From positions 141,201,349 to 141,265,348 of the forward strand of contig NC_081410.1 of NCBI RefSeq assembly GCF_030272615.1: a stretch of DNA of 64,000 bases, in the 5' to 3' direction. Shown here in pieces: positions 1 through 11,492 of this stretch. Under the pieces are notes generated by a model. That model ran no database searches, was not told where the DNA came from, and was given only the letters and a program-made list of their open reading frames with translations. The translations under genes were made by a program, and so were the position numbers. Each line of letters starts with the position of its first letter. Position 1 is the stretch's first letter. The stretch comes from Cryptomeria japonica (taxonomy: Eukaryota; Streptophyta; Pinopsida; Cupressales; Cupressaceae).

Positions 1-1047
1 CTGAGAACTAAGTCCCCTACCTCAAATGTGCGAGGCTTGACCTTGTGATTGTAGCTACGACTCATTCGTTGTTGGTAAGCCTTGAGATGACTAAAAGCAG
101 TTTGTCTTCGTTCATCCAGTAGTTTCAGCTCTTGTAAGCGAGAGACCCTATAGTCTTCATCACTGATGATGTTTTGCAAAGAGACCCGTAAAGAGGGTAG
201 CTCAACCTCAATAGGCAAGATAGCTTCAGTGCCATAGAAAAGTGAATAGGGTGTAGCTCCTGTAGGTGTGCGGACACTTGTGCGGTAGGCCCAAAGTGCA
301 AGATTAAGTTGGATATGCCAATTACGACCAACATCGTTGGCTGTCTTCTTTAGGATTTTAAGGATCATTTTGTTAGACGCCTCGGCTTGGCCATTACCTT
401 GGGGGTAATATGGTGTGGAGAAACGATGGAAAATATGGAAGTGGTCATAGAGTTCACGAACATCCTGATTTTTGAAGGGACGCCCGTTATCAGTGATAAT
501 GGAAACAAGAATACCCTATCGGCAAATGATATAATTGAGGATGAATGTAGCAATCTGTTTTCCTATGACTTGTGTGAGAGGCACGGCTTCAATATATTTT
601 GTAAAATACTCTGTGGCAGTGATAATGAATTTGTGACCATTGGAAGAAGGAGGGTGAATCTTGCCTATGAGATTGAGTCCCCACTGACAAAAGGGCCAAG
701 GAGATGCAAGTGGTTGAAGTTCTTGTGTTGGTGCATGTATGAGGTCTCCATGAATTTGACATTGCTTACATTTCTTGACAAACTGATATGAGTCTTTCTC
801 CATATTGGGCCAGTAATATCCAGTCTTGATGAGTTTCTTGGCCAAGGTAGGACCACTAGCATGTGGACCACATATCCCTTCATGCACTTCCCATAACGCA
901 ATATGAGCTTCATCGCTTTCTAAACATCTAAGAAGAGTGCCATCTAGACCTCGTCGGTATAAGATATCAGCTAAAATGACATATCGGGAGGATTGGCGAA
1001 TGAAAGTGCGATGTTGGTTATTTGATAGATCAGGAGGTAAAGTATTG
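1..1047 (-). pseudogene. pol: pol, integrase (truncated by window)
   Basis: The HHCC zinc-binding end is in 887-516 (HEGICGPHASG, then CKQCQIHGD). The core follows with GHKFIITATEYFTKYIEAVPL. The first catalytic Asp is lost: the usual WGLD reads WGLN (AAT at 672-674, a G-to-A change). A TAG at 516-518 interrupts the frame. Downstream in phase the second Asp (ITDNG, 489-491) and the Glu region (GNGQAEASNK) are intact, and the C-terminal part runs off the window. A frameshift lies between this frame and the RNase H frame (888-1047). Confidence 0.85.
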
Positions 1048-2070
1048 TCACGTAGGTATGTGAAAATGGAACCATATAACTAGGATTCGGGACTGACAAC
1101 ACATCATCTCAGTAGGCATGATCTCATATGAAGGAACCAAAAGGTTATCCACCAAGAACTCATAGCGGGTCTCGTTTGGAGGTAAATCAATCAAGGAAGC
1201 AATTGTAGCCATGGCATCTGTGGTGCGATTCTGCTCTCTTGGTATCTGCTCAAAGTCGATCTTTGTGAAGTGTTGTTTCAAGTTGTCCACCATTTGTTTA
1301 TAAGGCATTAATTTCTCATCTTTTGTTTGATAGTCATCAGTTGCTTGATGGATGACCAGTTGGGAGTCCCCAAAAACATGAAGTTCCTGGATCTTCCATT
1401 GAACTGCAATTCGTAAGCTTGTTGTTAATGCCTCATATTTCGCTATATTGTTAGTGCAAGGAAATGATAAGCGGTATGATTTTGGTATAGAATCCCCTCA
1501 AGGAGTTATAAAAAGGATGCCAGCTCCTGTCCCATGCTGTGTGTATGAGCCGTCGAAGTATAGTTGCCATGGCTTGGCATGTGACATTGTCAAAATGGAT
1601 TCGTCTAGAAATTCTGAACTTAGAGGAACATCATCTATCATCGGAGCATCTGCTAATTGATCTGCAATGGCTTGTCCTTTTATCGCTTTTCTATCCACAT
1701 ACTCGATGTTGAATTCACTCAGGATCATTACCCATTTGGCCAGTTGCCCAGTAAGTGTTGCCTTATTGAGAAGGTATTTCAATGGGTCTATTCTTGCAAC
1801 TAACTTAGTCTTATGAGTAAGCATGTAATGTCGTAATTTCTGTGAAGCAAAGACTATGGCGAGACATGCACGCTCAATTGGTGTGTAGTTTAGCTCATAT
1901 CCTACTAATGTGCGATTGATATAATATACTGCTTTTTCCTTGCCTTCAGCACTTTGTTGTGCTAAGAGTGCCCCCAGTGTTGTTGGAGTAGCTGATATGT
2001 ATAGTAACAGTGGTTGATCTGGAACTAGTGGCATCAGAACTGGCAGATTTAGAAGATAATCTTTGAGCCT
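1048..2070 (-). pseudogene. pol: pol, RNase H plus second (aRNH-like) RNase H
   Basis: After the stop at 2071 the same frame encodes the RT-linked RNase H (LLLYISATPTTLGALLAQ, YELNYTPIERACLAIVFA, QKLRHYML). A second RNase H-like domain begins at WQLYFDGSYTQHGTGAGIL. A TGA at 1498-1500 interrupts it, and reading goes on in phase with SYRLSFPCTNNIAKYEAL, ELHVFGDSQLVIHQ and PREQNRTTDAMA, to 1048. An extra RNase H between RNase H and integrase is a known mark of the Tat group. It would remove RNA from RNA-DNA hybrids during cDNA synthesis. Confidence 0.82.
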
Positions 2071-3338
2071 CTAGAAAGTTTGTTGACAGTTATCATCCCA
2101 TTTGAATTTGATGTTTTTATGTAGCAGGTGCTGAAAAGGATTACACTTATCTGCAAGTTGTGCTATGAATCTTCGGATGGACTGGAGTCTACCTTGTAAG
2201 GACCGAAGTTGACTGATATTTCTTGGTGGTTGCATCTCCAAGATGGCCTTGACTTTTGCTGGATCAGCTTCAATTCCTCTTTTGGATACAATGAATCCTA
2301 GGAGCTTCCCGGAGGTTACTCCAAAGACACATTTCTTGGGGTTTAATCTTACTTTGTATTTTTCCAACCGATCAAAGACGACTGAAAGTATGTCTAAATG
2401 TGAATTTCTGTCTATTGATTTGCCCAAGAGGTCGTTAACATAATCTTCCATAGTTACATGCATGAGATCATAAAAGATAGTAGTCATGGCTCTTTGATAT
2501 GTAGCACCTGCATTCTTTAGCCCGAAAGGCATGATATTCCAATAGAAAGTTCCCCACGGACAAGTAAATGTTGTTTTATGTTGATTCTCGGGTGCAATCC
2601 TTATTTGATTATAACCAGAGAATCCATCCATCAATGATAACATTTCATGACCTGCTGTGAGATCAACAATCAAGTCAATATTTGGTAATGGGAAGTCATC
2701 CTTTGGACAAGCTTTGTTGATGTCTTTGAAATCTGTGCAAATTCTGATGCTGCGATCCGGTTTACTAACAGGTACCAAGTTGGAGATCCATTCAGGATAA
2801 TCAATTGGGCGTATGAATCCGACATCGAGTAATTTCTCAAGTTCTGCTTTGACTAGTAATGCCACTTGTGGATGCATTTTTCTTAATTTCTGTTTTACTG
2901 GTTTTGCCCCCGGTTTGACTGTCAAATGATGCATTACCAAATCCAGATCTAATCCAGGCATATCAGTGTATGACCAGGCGAAGTTGATTTGTCGTTCTTT
3001 GAAGAAACTTATGAATTTTGACCTTTCTGACTCTGTTAGTGATTGAGCTAGGAATATGTTGTGTGGAACCTCTTCTATACCAATGTTTGTTTTGATAGTC
3101 TCTTCTACCAACATGGATGACTTTTCCTCATATGATGCTGGGAGAATGTCGAGCCTTCCATCTTCAGGTGCCTCAGAGATGTTTTTTCCCTCAGATACAT
3201 CCTTTCTTTTTACTTTTTTGGGGTCAGACAGCGCCACAATGTGGTTTTCGCCATAAGACCCTTGATTTGTTCTTATTTTCACATTTTTGCGACTGGAAGG
3301 TCCGACACCCTCACCAAAATATGCCACACTATTGAGTT
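2071..3338 (-). pseudogene. pol: pol, reverse transcriptase
   Basis: Open from 3327 to 2071 (418 residues). RT motifs appear in order: LEKLLDVGFIRPIDYPEWISN, RICTDFKDINKACPKDDFPLP, MDGFSGYNQIRI, PWGTFYWNIMPFGLKNAGATYQRAM, then the catalytic box, then LGFIVSKRGIEADPAKVKAI. The catalytic YVDD box reads YVND: the AAC codon at 2434-2436 replaces Asp, one G-to-A change. The Tat-type NKACPKDDFPLP word supports the lineage. The frame ends at an in-frame TAG (2071) and continues in phase into RNase H. The enzyme is inactive as encoded. Confidence 0.9.
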
Positions 3339-5840
3339 CTATAGTGTATCCTGCTTTATGGGGGGAAGATCATCTCGTATGCCTAGATAGTCAATAAAAG
3401 CTTCATCATTTTGGAATGTGTCAAACTGTGTAGGTCCTTCATGATCCCAGTCAATGACTTGGTGGTGAACAAGGGGAAGGCCGTTAATGTCTTCGAAGTT
3501 AGCGGGGCTAAGAGTGAAGATGCAGTTATATTCGGGTATGTCAAGGTAATTATCAAGGTCATCGATGGCACTCTCCTCATCAGTCTCGATCGCGAGTGAA
3601 TCCAAATTATCATCACTAGTAGCGCATTCTGGGACAGGTGTTCTCATCCTATGTGATTTCAACCTAGAACCTTGAGACAAGGACTGTGTGGAATCCTCAT
3701 GGGTTGTTTCTTGACCAACTTTAAACTTGTTATAAAACTCCTCTTCTTCTGTGGGTTCATCTGGCTCTCTGAATGTCTCGATGAGCTCGTAGTCACTGGA
3801 AGACTTGTCAGAACCCCATTCCCATTCGTTGGAATCTGTGGAATAGCGATCCTCTTGTTGAATTTTGGCAGCTTTGATTTGTAAGGCTTCTTCTATCTTT
3901 TGGGTGTGGACCTTAGGAGTTAAGAAACCAAGTCCTTTCGAGCATTCCTTCTTGATAGTCAATTCAGGTTGTAAAGGTTCAATGATGCCTTCCTTTCGTA
4001 ATCCCAAAGGGCTTTTTCCATCATACCCGAATTTTTGTAGAATTTTGAAGCCTTTGCCATATTTCTCGCATGGTAGATTGATGTGATCTTGTGTTTCCTC
4101 TTCATTATCTCTGAAAAGCATTTTGTATAAATCTTCCTCTTCTAGTTCACCCCATCTTTGAAAGGTAGTAGGGTCCCATTTGAGCATCATGATGGAGATT
4201 TGCTTGTTAGGGTGTGGTCTTCCATATTCTTTTGGGGAACTCATGACTTGTTGTAAGTACATGGTCTGATTTAAAGTATATTCCCCCATACCTTTGTCCT
4301 GAAACTTGCCTTTAAGCTCACCTTGTTTTGATGTCGAAGGTTTTAATGACTCAGGATCAATGTATGCCAAGGAAGGAACAGCCTCACGATTACTGGGAAT
4401 GATGGTCTCAGTCTTTGATTTCAGGTTATTGCAGTATATGAATGGATTTGGATCACTGTTAACTGTTACTTCCACTCCATTATGAGGAAACTTAATGCAT
4501 TGGTGATATGTGGATGGGACTGCCCTCATTTCATGAATCCAAGGGCATCCTAGCAATATGTTGTAAGTGAGATTTAGATCTAGGACTTGACAAACCACAT
4601 CCTTTGTAACTGGCCCAACTCTGAGAGGTAAGATGATTGTACCTTTGGATGAACTCTCTTCATCATCATATGCCTTGATGGTGATTTTATTTGTAGAATT
4701 CGCGGCTTTATCAAAATATCCCAATTGTGTAATAGTGCTTAATGTGCAAATGTTTAGACCTGCTCCTCCATCTATCAGGACTCTTTTTATTTGATGTTTG
4801 TGTATGAAGGATTCAATGTGTAGTGGTGCATTATGTGGCTGACTTACGGAGGCGTCATCGGCTTCTGTGAAAGTAAGGGAGTGTGGAATGGAAAGGTATC
4901 CCACCATGGCTTGAAACTGGTCCACGTTCAGATCAATAGGAACGGCAGTATCTCTCAAGATTTTGTCAAGAATGGCTTTATGAGCAGGGGATATGCGTAG
5001 GAGCTCAAGAATGGAGATGAGCGCGGGTGTCTTCCCTAGTTGTTCTACAAGGTCATACTCAAGTTTGGTTGATGAAGAAGCAGTGTTTTTAGTTGGAGCA
5101 CCTTGCAAAGTGATTTTACCTTGACGAGTTGTAACATTACATTCAGAGGTAGGTTCAGAAGAAGATCCAACACCTTTTAGGACAATCCTGGGTCTCTGGG
5201 TAGAATTCTCTGACGCTTTGTCCTTGATGATAATGGTAGAGACATAATTGTCCATCGAGATGTGATTTATAGTTGAATCATAGTTGTAAGATGTTGTGGT
5301 ATATTTGGTTTGATCCTCTGTGGCTTTATCTTTTCCCTTGTCATGTTTTGGGAATGGTTCCTTAAACATCTCATGTTCTTGATTAGACGAATGTCCCTCA
5401 ATCTCAATGTCACCTCTATCAATGAGATCTTGTATGATGTTCTTCAGTCGATGACAATTTCCTATCTTATGACCTTTGCTCTTATGAAATTCACAATACT
5501 CATCATCATTCCACCAATTTGGTTTAACCTTTGGTTCATATGGAGGAAAATCTGGAACTGTGATTACCTTGTTTGCCACTAGCTTCTTGAAAACTGACTC
5601 AAGTGGTTCTCCCAATGGAGTGTACTTCCTTCGTGATCTGGAAGTTGTTTGAGTATTCACTTGATTGTTTGTAGAACTTGATCCTGGAAAGATGACTTTG
5701 GGTCGCACTGTGTTGGCATCAACAACACCATCATTGACCGTGTTCTTGTTTTTGTTCCAGAATCTTGGCTTGTCTTTTCCTTTAAAGTCATCTTTGTTTT
5801 CCTTGAATATCTTAATGACTCCTTGTTCAATTAGGACCTT
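3339..5840 (-). pseudogene. gag-pol middle: CHHC knuckle, protease, G-patch
   Basis: This continues the gag frame after the TAA at 5841; the longest stop-free stretch from an ATG is 5708-3339 (789 residues). Within it a zinc knuckle reads C72-X2-H75-X4-H80-X4-C85, the CHHC variant typical of plant Tat elements. A retropepsin-like protease has LIDGGAGLNI with the catalytic Asp near residue 312. A G-patch-like segment (about residues 548-600) carries KYGKGFKILQKFGY and SPLGLRKEG. The tail is acidic. The frame closes at 3339-3341. RT resumes one frame over because of an apparent extra AC dinucleotide near 3349, so the break looks like an indel. Confidence 0.82.
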
Positions 5841-7340
5841 TTATGTCACTAAGCCTTTTTCAATGATGTCCTTGAAGGTGGACAAGCAAGCTTTTCTTAG
5901 ATCATAACCAATGTCTTTGTTAACATTTTGGGTGAACATTTCTACCATTTGTTTTTGTGGAATTTCACAAGAGCATCTGCTGGCTAGATTTCTCCATCTT
6001 TGTAAAAATGATGCAAAAGATTCTCCCTCTTTTTGCTTGGTGTTGCACAAAGTAGTGACTGATATGTCTGTCTCTATGTTGTAGGAGAAATGTTGGATAA
6101 ATGCCTCTACTAGATCACCCCATGACTTAATTCCAGGTGGTAGTTGGGAGAACCATTCCATAGCTTGATCACCTAAGCTTTGTGGGAATAATCTCATCAA
6201 ATATGTCTCTCCTGCTGCTACCTCAATGCAAGTTGTGAAAAACTGTCTTATGTGTGCCTTAGGATCCCCTTTTCCTCTATACTTATCAAATTTAGGCATC
6301 ACAAAGTGTGTAGGAAAAGGAGGCATTGGAATGCTCTTGTCAAATGGATAAGGACATATGTCTCTCATTGTGTATGTTGGCTTCGGTGTATTTATGTCCT
6401 CCATTTTCTTTTGTAAGTCCCTGATTTGTTGCTCCAAATTGCTCTTAGGTGGAGATCGACTTCTTGGACCATACCCCATGCTTGAAGTACCCATTGGAGG
6501 AGGAGCATGTTGCATATATGGATGATATTGATCATACACATGTTCATATGGAGGAGGTCTATAGTGATGCTGCATATATGGACCACTTGGTATAGATTCA
6601 CGTTGAGGAACACCATATCTATTTTGTGCATGTATACCATACTCTACAGGCATGTCATGTTCTATTGTATTGCCCCCAAATTTGACATGGGGTTTCCTTG
6701 TGTCCAAATTTTCAGCATGCCTTGGAATATCCCATTGCTTTGGTGGTTGATCCTTAGCATTGATATGTGATTAAGCATATTTTTCTCCATAAGACTTCCA
6801 TAATGGTCTACGAAGGTGAGTATCATATGTTTGACCATGTGTATGTGGGACCTCTGGTTTTTGAAGCAAAGCTGATGGTGATTCAGGTACCATATGTGGT
6901 CCTCTATTTCCTCCACTATTAGGTCTCCTTTGATCCATGTTGGAGTGAGGTTGTTGCAAAGGTCGATTTTCCATTATTTGAGACATGTCAAAATCATGAG
7001 GTATCTTGGCTCCACTTTGTGCCATCATTTGTAAAAAGTATTGTCTATCCCTCCTCATTATTTCCTCAACCAAGCGATTGAAATGGGGATTCATAATGGA
7101 TTCTTCCACATCTGTTGAATGTATAGAAAAGTTGTCCATATTGTCATTATGTATAGCATTGTTGTTTATAGTGTCCATGTTCTCAACATTTGGAATGTTT
7201 CTATAGGCATCCATGTCAGGTAATGTAGTATGATCAGAATTGAAAAAGGTCTCATTGTCATACTCATAAGAACTCATGTTTGTGGACTCTTGAGCCTCTT
7301 TAGTTTCTCTCCTAGATTTTTGAAGATGGGTTTCAACCAT
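5841..7340 (-). pseudogene. gag: gag, N-terminal and capsid part (Tat-like element)
   Basis: This frame starts at the ATG at 7340-7338 after the leader and encodes the structural Gag that would form the cytoplasmic particle. About the first 320 residues are an acidic, Asn-rich, poorly conserved region with GPHM and PPP-rich stretches. A retrotransposon gag domain follows (about residues 325-497), with MPKFDKYRGKGDPKAHIRQF, then AMEWFSQLPPGIKSW, then a C-terminal helical part. Two in-frame TAA codons break it, at 6771-6773 and 5841-5843, and reading resumes in the same frame after each. Gag and the next segment were therefore one polyprotein. The family assignment is firm. Confidence 0.85.
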
Positions 7341-9611
7341 GAACTAGGTATTGACCAAGATGTGTGAGACTAGATGAAAATGGAAAGAGTATGGAAGACC
7401 AAGAGTTGGATGAAATGTAAATGAATCTAAAGTGTACTTGCAATGTCCAAAGTGTAAGACCAAGTATGTATGTAGTAGAGTAGGTGTGACTTCCAAAGAG
7501 AGGATAGTTTCTCTTGATGAGGTAAGTTGACCTTGACTCTAAGTAAAACCAAATGAGACCCAAAGGTAAGAAACCTTGATGAGGGACCACTTAGCAAATT
7601 GTTGTTGTATGTAGTGTGTTGACAAAGTATGATGAGGACAAGCAAGTGACCTTTTGACTCAAGTTTAGACAAGTGTGAATGCAATGTAAGGTGTAAAGCA
7701 ATGATGGACTTTGTGAGACCCAAAGACAGGTTGACTTCTAAATGAAACCCTGGAGAAATGATCTAGGAAGCTCAAGAATTCTGAAACTGACTGTGTTTAT
7801 TTGCTGGACTGTAATAGTTTTTCAATTCTGAACACAGACGCGCCTGTATACTTCACAGATGCGGTTTCCTGACACAGACGCGGCTCTGTTTAACACAGAC
7901 GCGGCTCTGTTTAACACAGACGCGTTTCTGAGATTTTTGCAAAGTGTAATGTTGACTATTGGAACACAGACGCGATTCTTCCCTTCACAAACGTGGTTAT
8001 ACCACACAGACGCTATTATGTTTGACACAAATGCGTTTCTATAAAATTTGTGCAATTTTTTCCAATCTATGAAGTCGTTTTGTTGTGACCAAATCTGACT
8101 GTTTGACTGTTTTTCGTGACAAGAGGACACAGTGTTGATGAAGACCCAATGTTTGCAAGTGTCTAGACTCAAAATGACTCCAAGAAAAGTGTGTTGTTTG
8201 ATGTAAAAATGTTTTGCATACGCTTGAAGACACAAAAGACACAATGTTTTGCTGTTTGGTTTTGGATGTTTTGAATGTTTAACATAAGTCAAGCACAATT
8301 CTTATGGCTGGCCAAGACAATAGTTGTTGATCCCACATGGGGTTTTACCCCCGAGGCTACGCTATTCAGAGCGGATACTTAGATGCTTGACCTCACTGGC
8401 TCCACCCTCGGCACTCACTTCTCGGGTCAGCCAAGCATCAGTCCCCACAAAAACTCCCCGTGGTGAACTTTGTATCTCTACTAAGAACTGTATGTGTGTG
8501 GGCCGCTACCAGAGGTCCGACCTCCTGCCCCAACAACTAGAAGGATTTGGGCTTCTAAAACAAAATGGTGCTAGTAAGGGCATCTGCTCGTGTGGCCATA
8601 CATGCGGCACTTTCAGCTCTGTAAATATAGAAGGCTCCCAGCCGGTAGGGGTTACGCCCTACAACTGATCAAATAAATTTGATCAAACGGGTTTATGGGG
8701 AGACATAGTGTCGGTATGAACTAATCAGCACACGTTATTCATAATTTTCACCATGAACACATTTATTTATAGTGGTTCGGAAGAGGTGGGTTTTCCTCGC
8801 TACCACTTGGGTCATTCTCTTCTCACTAGTAGTCCTAATGACCACACGGGAAGACAGGCCCTCTAAAGATTAAACAAAAAGAGCCTATTGCTCAAGACAC
8901 AAAAGACAATGATTTAGTTTTAGTGCACCAATTGAAGTGTTTGCTAGTCTATGAAAACAAGGCACACAATAGAAAAAAAATCCAAAAATCCTTGCCAAGG
9001 ACCTGCAACAAAGAGTTGTTAGTAGTTTGGATTGTTTGAAATAATCACCCCTTCCTGCAAGCACACAAGTTAGGTAAATTTTAAACCCAAAAGACTTTGT
9101 GAAAATAGAGGCCTTCGACCAAACGATTTTGCTTTCAAGACAAGCTGCACCAATTTCGTTAGCTAGATCTGAAAATGTTAGCTCAAAATAAACCGGATCT
9201 GAAACCCTAAATGCAAAATCCGAAAAACTGAATCAATGAAAACCCAAAATTTTGAAACTGGTGAACATAGACGCAGTTGCCCTCAACACAGACGCGACTG
9301 GATAACACAGATGTGGTTTTGTGAGACACAAACGCGGTTATAGAACACAGACGCGTCTTGTGGACACAGACGTGGCTAAAATCAACGCAGACGCGACTTT
9401 ACAACACAGACGCGTTTTCCTGAACCTGCAAAAAATAAAATATTGCCAAAACATAGACGCGGATCCAGATGTCACAGACGCGCTAGAAAATAAAAAACGC
9501 GATCCGAAAATACGCAGACGCGGAAATAAAAAAATGTTGCCGAAAACATCGGATCTGCAACTTCACATTACAAAATCTGCAACAAGGAAGTTAAATGCAA
9601 AAGGGACAAGA
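7341..9611 (-). other. Long untranslated leader with repeat fields
   Basis: About 2.3 kb between PBS and gag with no credible gene. Two fields (about 7834-8040 and 9262-9530) hold roughly 20 exact or near copies of a word containing CAGACGCG (CGCGTCTG in the element's sense). Between them is a GC-rich block (about 8324-8700) and several perfect short inverted repeats: 8645-8650 with 8657-8662, 8666-8674 with 8677-8685, and 8810-8816 with 8837-8843. Short open frames here mostly translate the repeats. Long leaders are known in Tat elements and can carry RNA packaging signals; that role here is inference. Confidence 0.7.
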
Positions 9612-9629
9612 GTCCCACTGGGCATGCCA
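9612..9629 (-). other. Primer binding site (PBS)
   Basis: Three nucleotides inside the LTR end the minus strand reads TGGCATGCCCAGTGGGAC, starting TGG as expected for pairing with a tRNA CCA end. The ACA-TTT-TGG layout is the same as at 11484-11495 and 60695-60703. I could not assign the tRNA with confidence. Confidence 0.6.
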
Positions 9630-9632
9630 AAA

Positions 9633-10401
9633 TGTATATGGTGAAAATGGATAACAATAATAACGATATTGAAAGGCTAAATGAATTCAACCACAAAACC
9701 CTAGCCTAACAACAACAAAGATCCACCATAACATATGAAGATTACCTAAGACAATGCAAATCAAACGAAATCACAAAGATTATACCATCACATGTCCAAT
9801 AGGGTTTGAATCTCCATTCTTCCTATCTCCATTGATCTTGCTTGATATATTTGCTCTCAGATTTTATGTGCACAAGAGCTCAACAAAGAACGGAATGTGG
9901 TTGCAAGTAGGATCGTAGTGTAGTCAAGTGCATAAGATCTTTCATTAGGGTTTGATAATGAAGGAAGCATCTCCTTATATAGAAGACACAATATGAAATG
10001 GAGGGATAAGATTGAGAGGTGTAAAAGGAGGTCGGCTATGATTAGAGGGTAGGTAAAAGAAATAATAAAATAATGAAAGGGGTAGGTAGTATATGAATTA
10101 AGAGATGAATGACATGTGTCATGGATAGAAAAGACTAATGAATTAATTAAATAAATAAAGATTTATTTAATAAATAGAAGAAGTGGGATAATTAAATAAA
10201 TAAGATATTTATTTAATTTTAGGAAAAAGGATAATTTAAATAAATAAATGTATTTATTTAAATGAGAAATAAGGTTAGAAGAGGATAAATGAATTAATTA
10301 AATAAATAAAGATTTATTTAATTAATAGAAGAATTAGGCTTAAGATAATTAAATAAATAAAATATTTATTTAATTAGCTTGGACAATTTTGGGTGTCTAC
10401 A
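9633..10401 (-). repeat. 5' LTR of the Tat-like element (769 bp)
   Basis: On the minus strand it begins TGTAGACACCC at 10401 and ends ATACA at 9633, so it has TG...CA ends. The PBS follows after 3 nt, and gag homology of the host copy stops exactly at 10402. The U3 part (about 10130-10390) is a run of AT-rich inverted words built from AATTAAATAAATAA and its complement. The partner LTR and target duplication partner are outside the window. Confidence 0.85.
9974..9982 (-). promoter_or_regulatory. Candidate TATA box in the LTR
   Basis: On the minus strand the LTR reads CTATATAAG here, about 420 bp into the LTR, a usual place for the element's RNA polymerase II promoter. Transcription would run leftward through leader and gag. 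The transcription start itself cannot be seen. Confidence 0.55.
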
Positions 10402-10978
10402 ATGGGATTGCCCCCATGACTAACATGTGTAGGATTATATTTTGTGTGGAAGTAGTCATGATAAAAGATGTAAAGATATGCACACTAGGAAAGGATGTAG
10501 GCATATGAATGGAATGATTGACTTGGCTATTGGGTTGAGTATAACCTAAGACTTCAACACAACTTTTGATGGGCATGATATTAGTGTCAACAATATGAGC
10601 AAGACCATGCAACAAATCAATACCAATTTTATCACTTTGCACCATTCTTTTTAATCCTTTAATCAATGGGATTGCCTCACTTTCCGGGTATTGTTGACTC
10701 ATCCATTGTCAAAGATTTTCAAATTCATTGTCAATCTTCTCCAATTGGTCAATTGTAAACCTAGTTAGTGATTTATCCTCATCATGAGAATTATGAAAAG
10801 AATGGGGATAAATAACATCATTTGTTGAGTTGGAGGAACCACCGACATTCTCATGAAATAATTTATCCAAATTAGGCTTCATATCCTTAGTAATTAAACC
10901 TTGGGAAGCCTTAATTCTACAACTTCTTCTCATTAGAATATTGTAGGTAGGACTAATGGTAACAAAACTCATGCACAA
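10402..10978 (-). pseudogene. gag: gag N-terminus of the older gypsy copy
   Basis: Two open stretches (10978-10709 and 10702-10397) in different frames together match the N-terminus of the gag at 61882. Shared words include ISPTYNIL/ISPTYTIL, RRSCRIK/RRSLRIK, QGLIT, GLKRMVQSDK/GLKRMLQSDK, HIVDTNIMPIK/HIVDSNVMPMK and LGYTQP. A small indel near 10705 shifts the frame. Homology ends at the LTR junction 10401/10402. This N-terminal region lies before the capsid domain and its role is unknown. Confidence 0.8.
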
Positions 10979-11492
10979 AGGAGGAAATTTGAATGCACAA
11001 ATTAAATATTATAATTAAACAATAATTTTTTTTGTAAAAGTGATTGATTAACCAATAAATTGAGAAATTTGATTTATGAATTTGAAATATAAATGCCTCT
11101 AAATCATAGCATATCATATCATAAAGATTAGACCTAAAAATAGATTTGAAAAATTATGCAACCCACAAGTGAATTTTAGAATTATAAATTAGGGTTTTGT
11201 GAATTCAACCTCTTAATTTATGTAATTCAATTGAAAATAAGATGTATGTGTGCAAATTTTAATTTGAAAATGCATAAATAATCAGATATGAGACAATGAA
11301 TCCAAATTAGGCAACCCACGAGTTCAATTTTAAAATTATAAATTAGGGTTTTTGTGATTTTAAACTCTATATCTATGTAATTCAATTGGAAATAAAATTT
11401 ATGAGTGTAAATTTGAATTTGAAAATACATAAACAAATAGATCTAAGAACATAAATTAGAAATTAAGGTGCAAGAAGTCAAGTTTACCAAAA

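Larger units (their letters stand above)
1..10401 (-). mobile_element. Ty3/gypsy (Tat-like) retrotransposon, 5' portion
   Basis: Read on the minus strand the order is LTR (10401-9633), PBS, long leader, gag, CHHC knuckle, protease, G-patch, RT, RNase H, a second RNase H and integrase, which runs off the window start. The 3' LTR lies outside. The Tat-like call rests on the RT motif NKACPKDDFPLP, the second RNase H-like domain before integrase and the CHHC knuckle; these are known traits of the plant Tat/Ogre group. It is inserted into an older gypsy gag: homology to the gag at 61882-64000 resumes exactly at 10402. In-frame stops and frameshifts make this copy non-functional. Confidence 0.9.

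Noticed and set aside
7822-8298. 158-residue minus-strand frame upstream of gag
   Set aside because: Its C-terminal part is the translated CAGACGCG repeat field and the rest has no motif; it lies in the leader.
8324-8668. 114-residue plus-strand frame in the GC-rich leader block
   Set aside because: It is antisense to the element's transcript, has no motif, and is explained by locally high GC.
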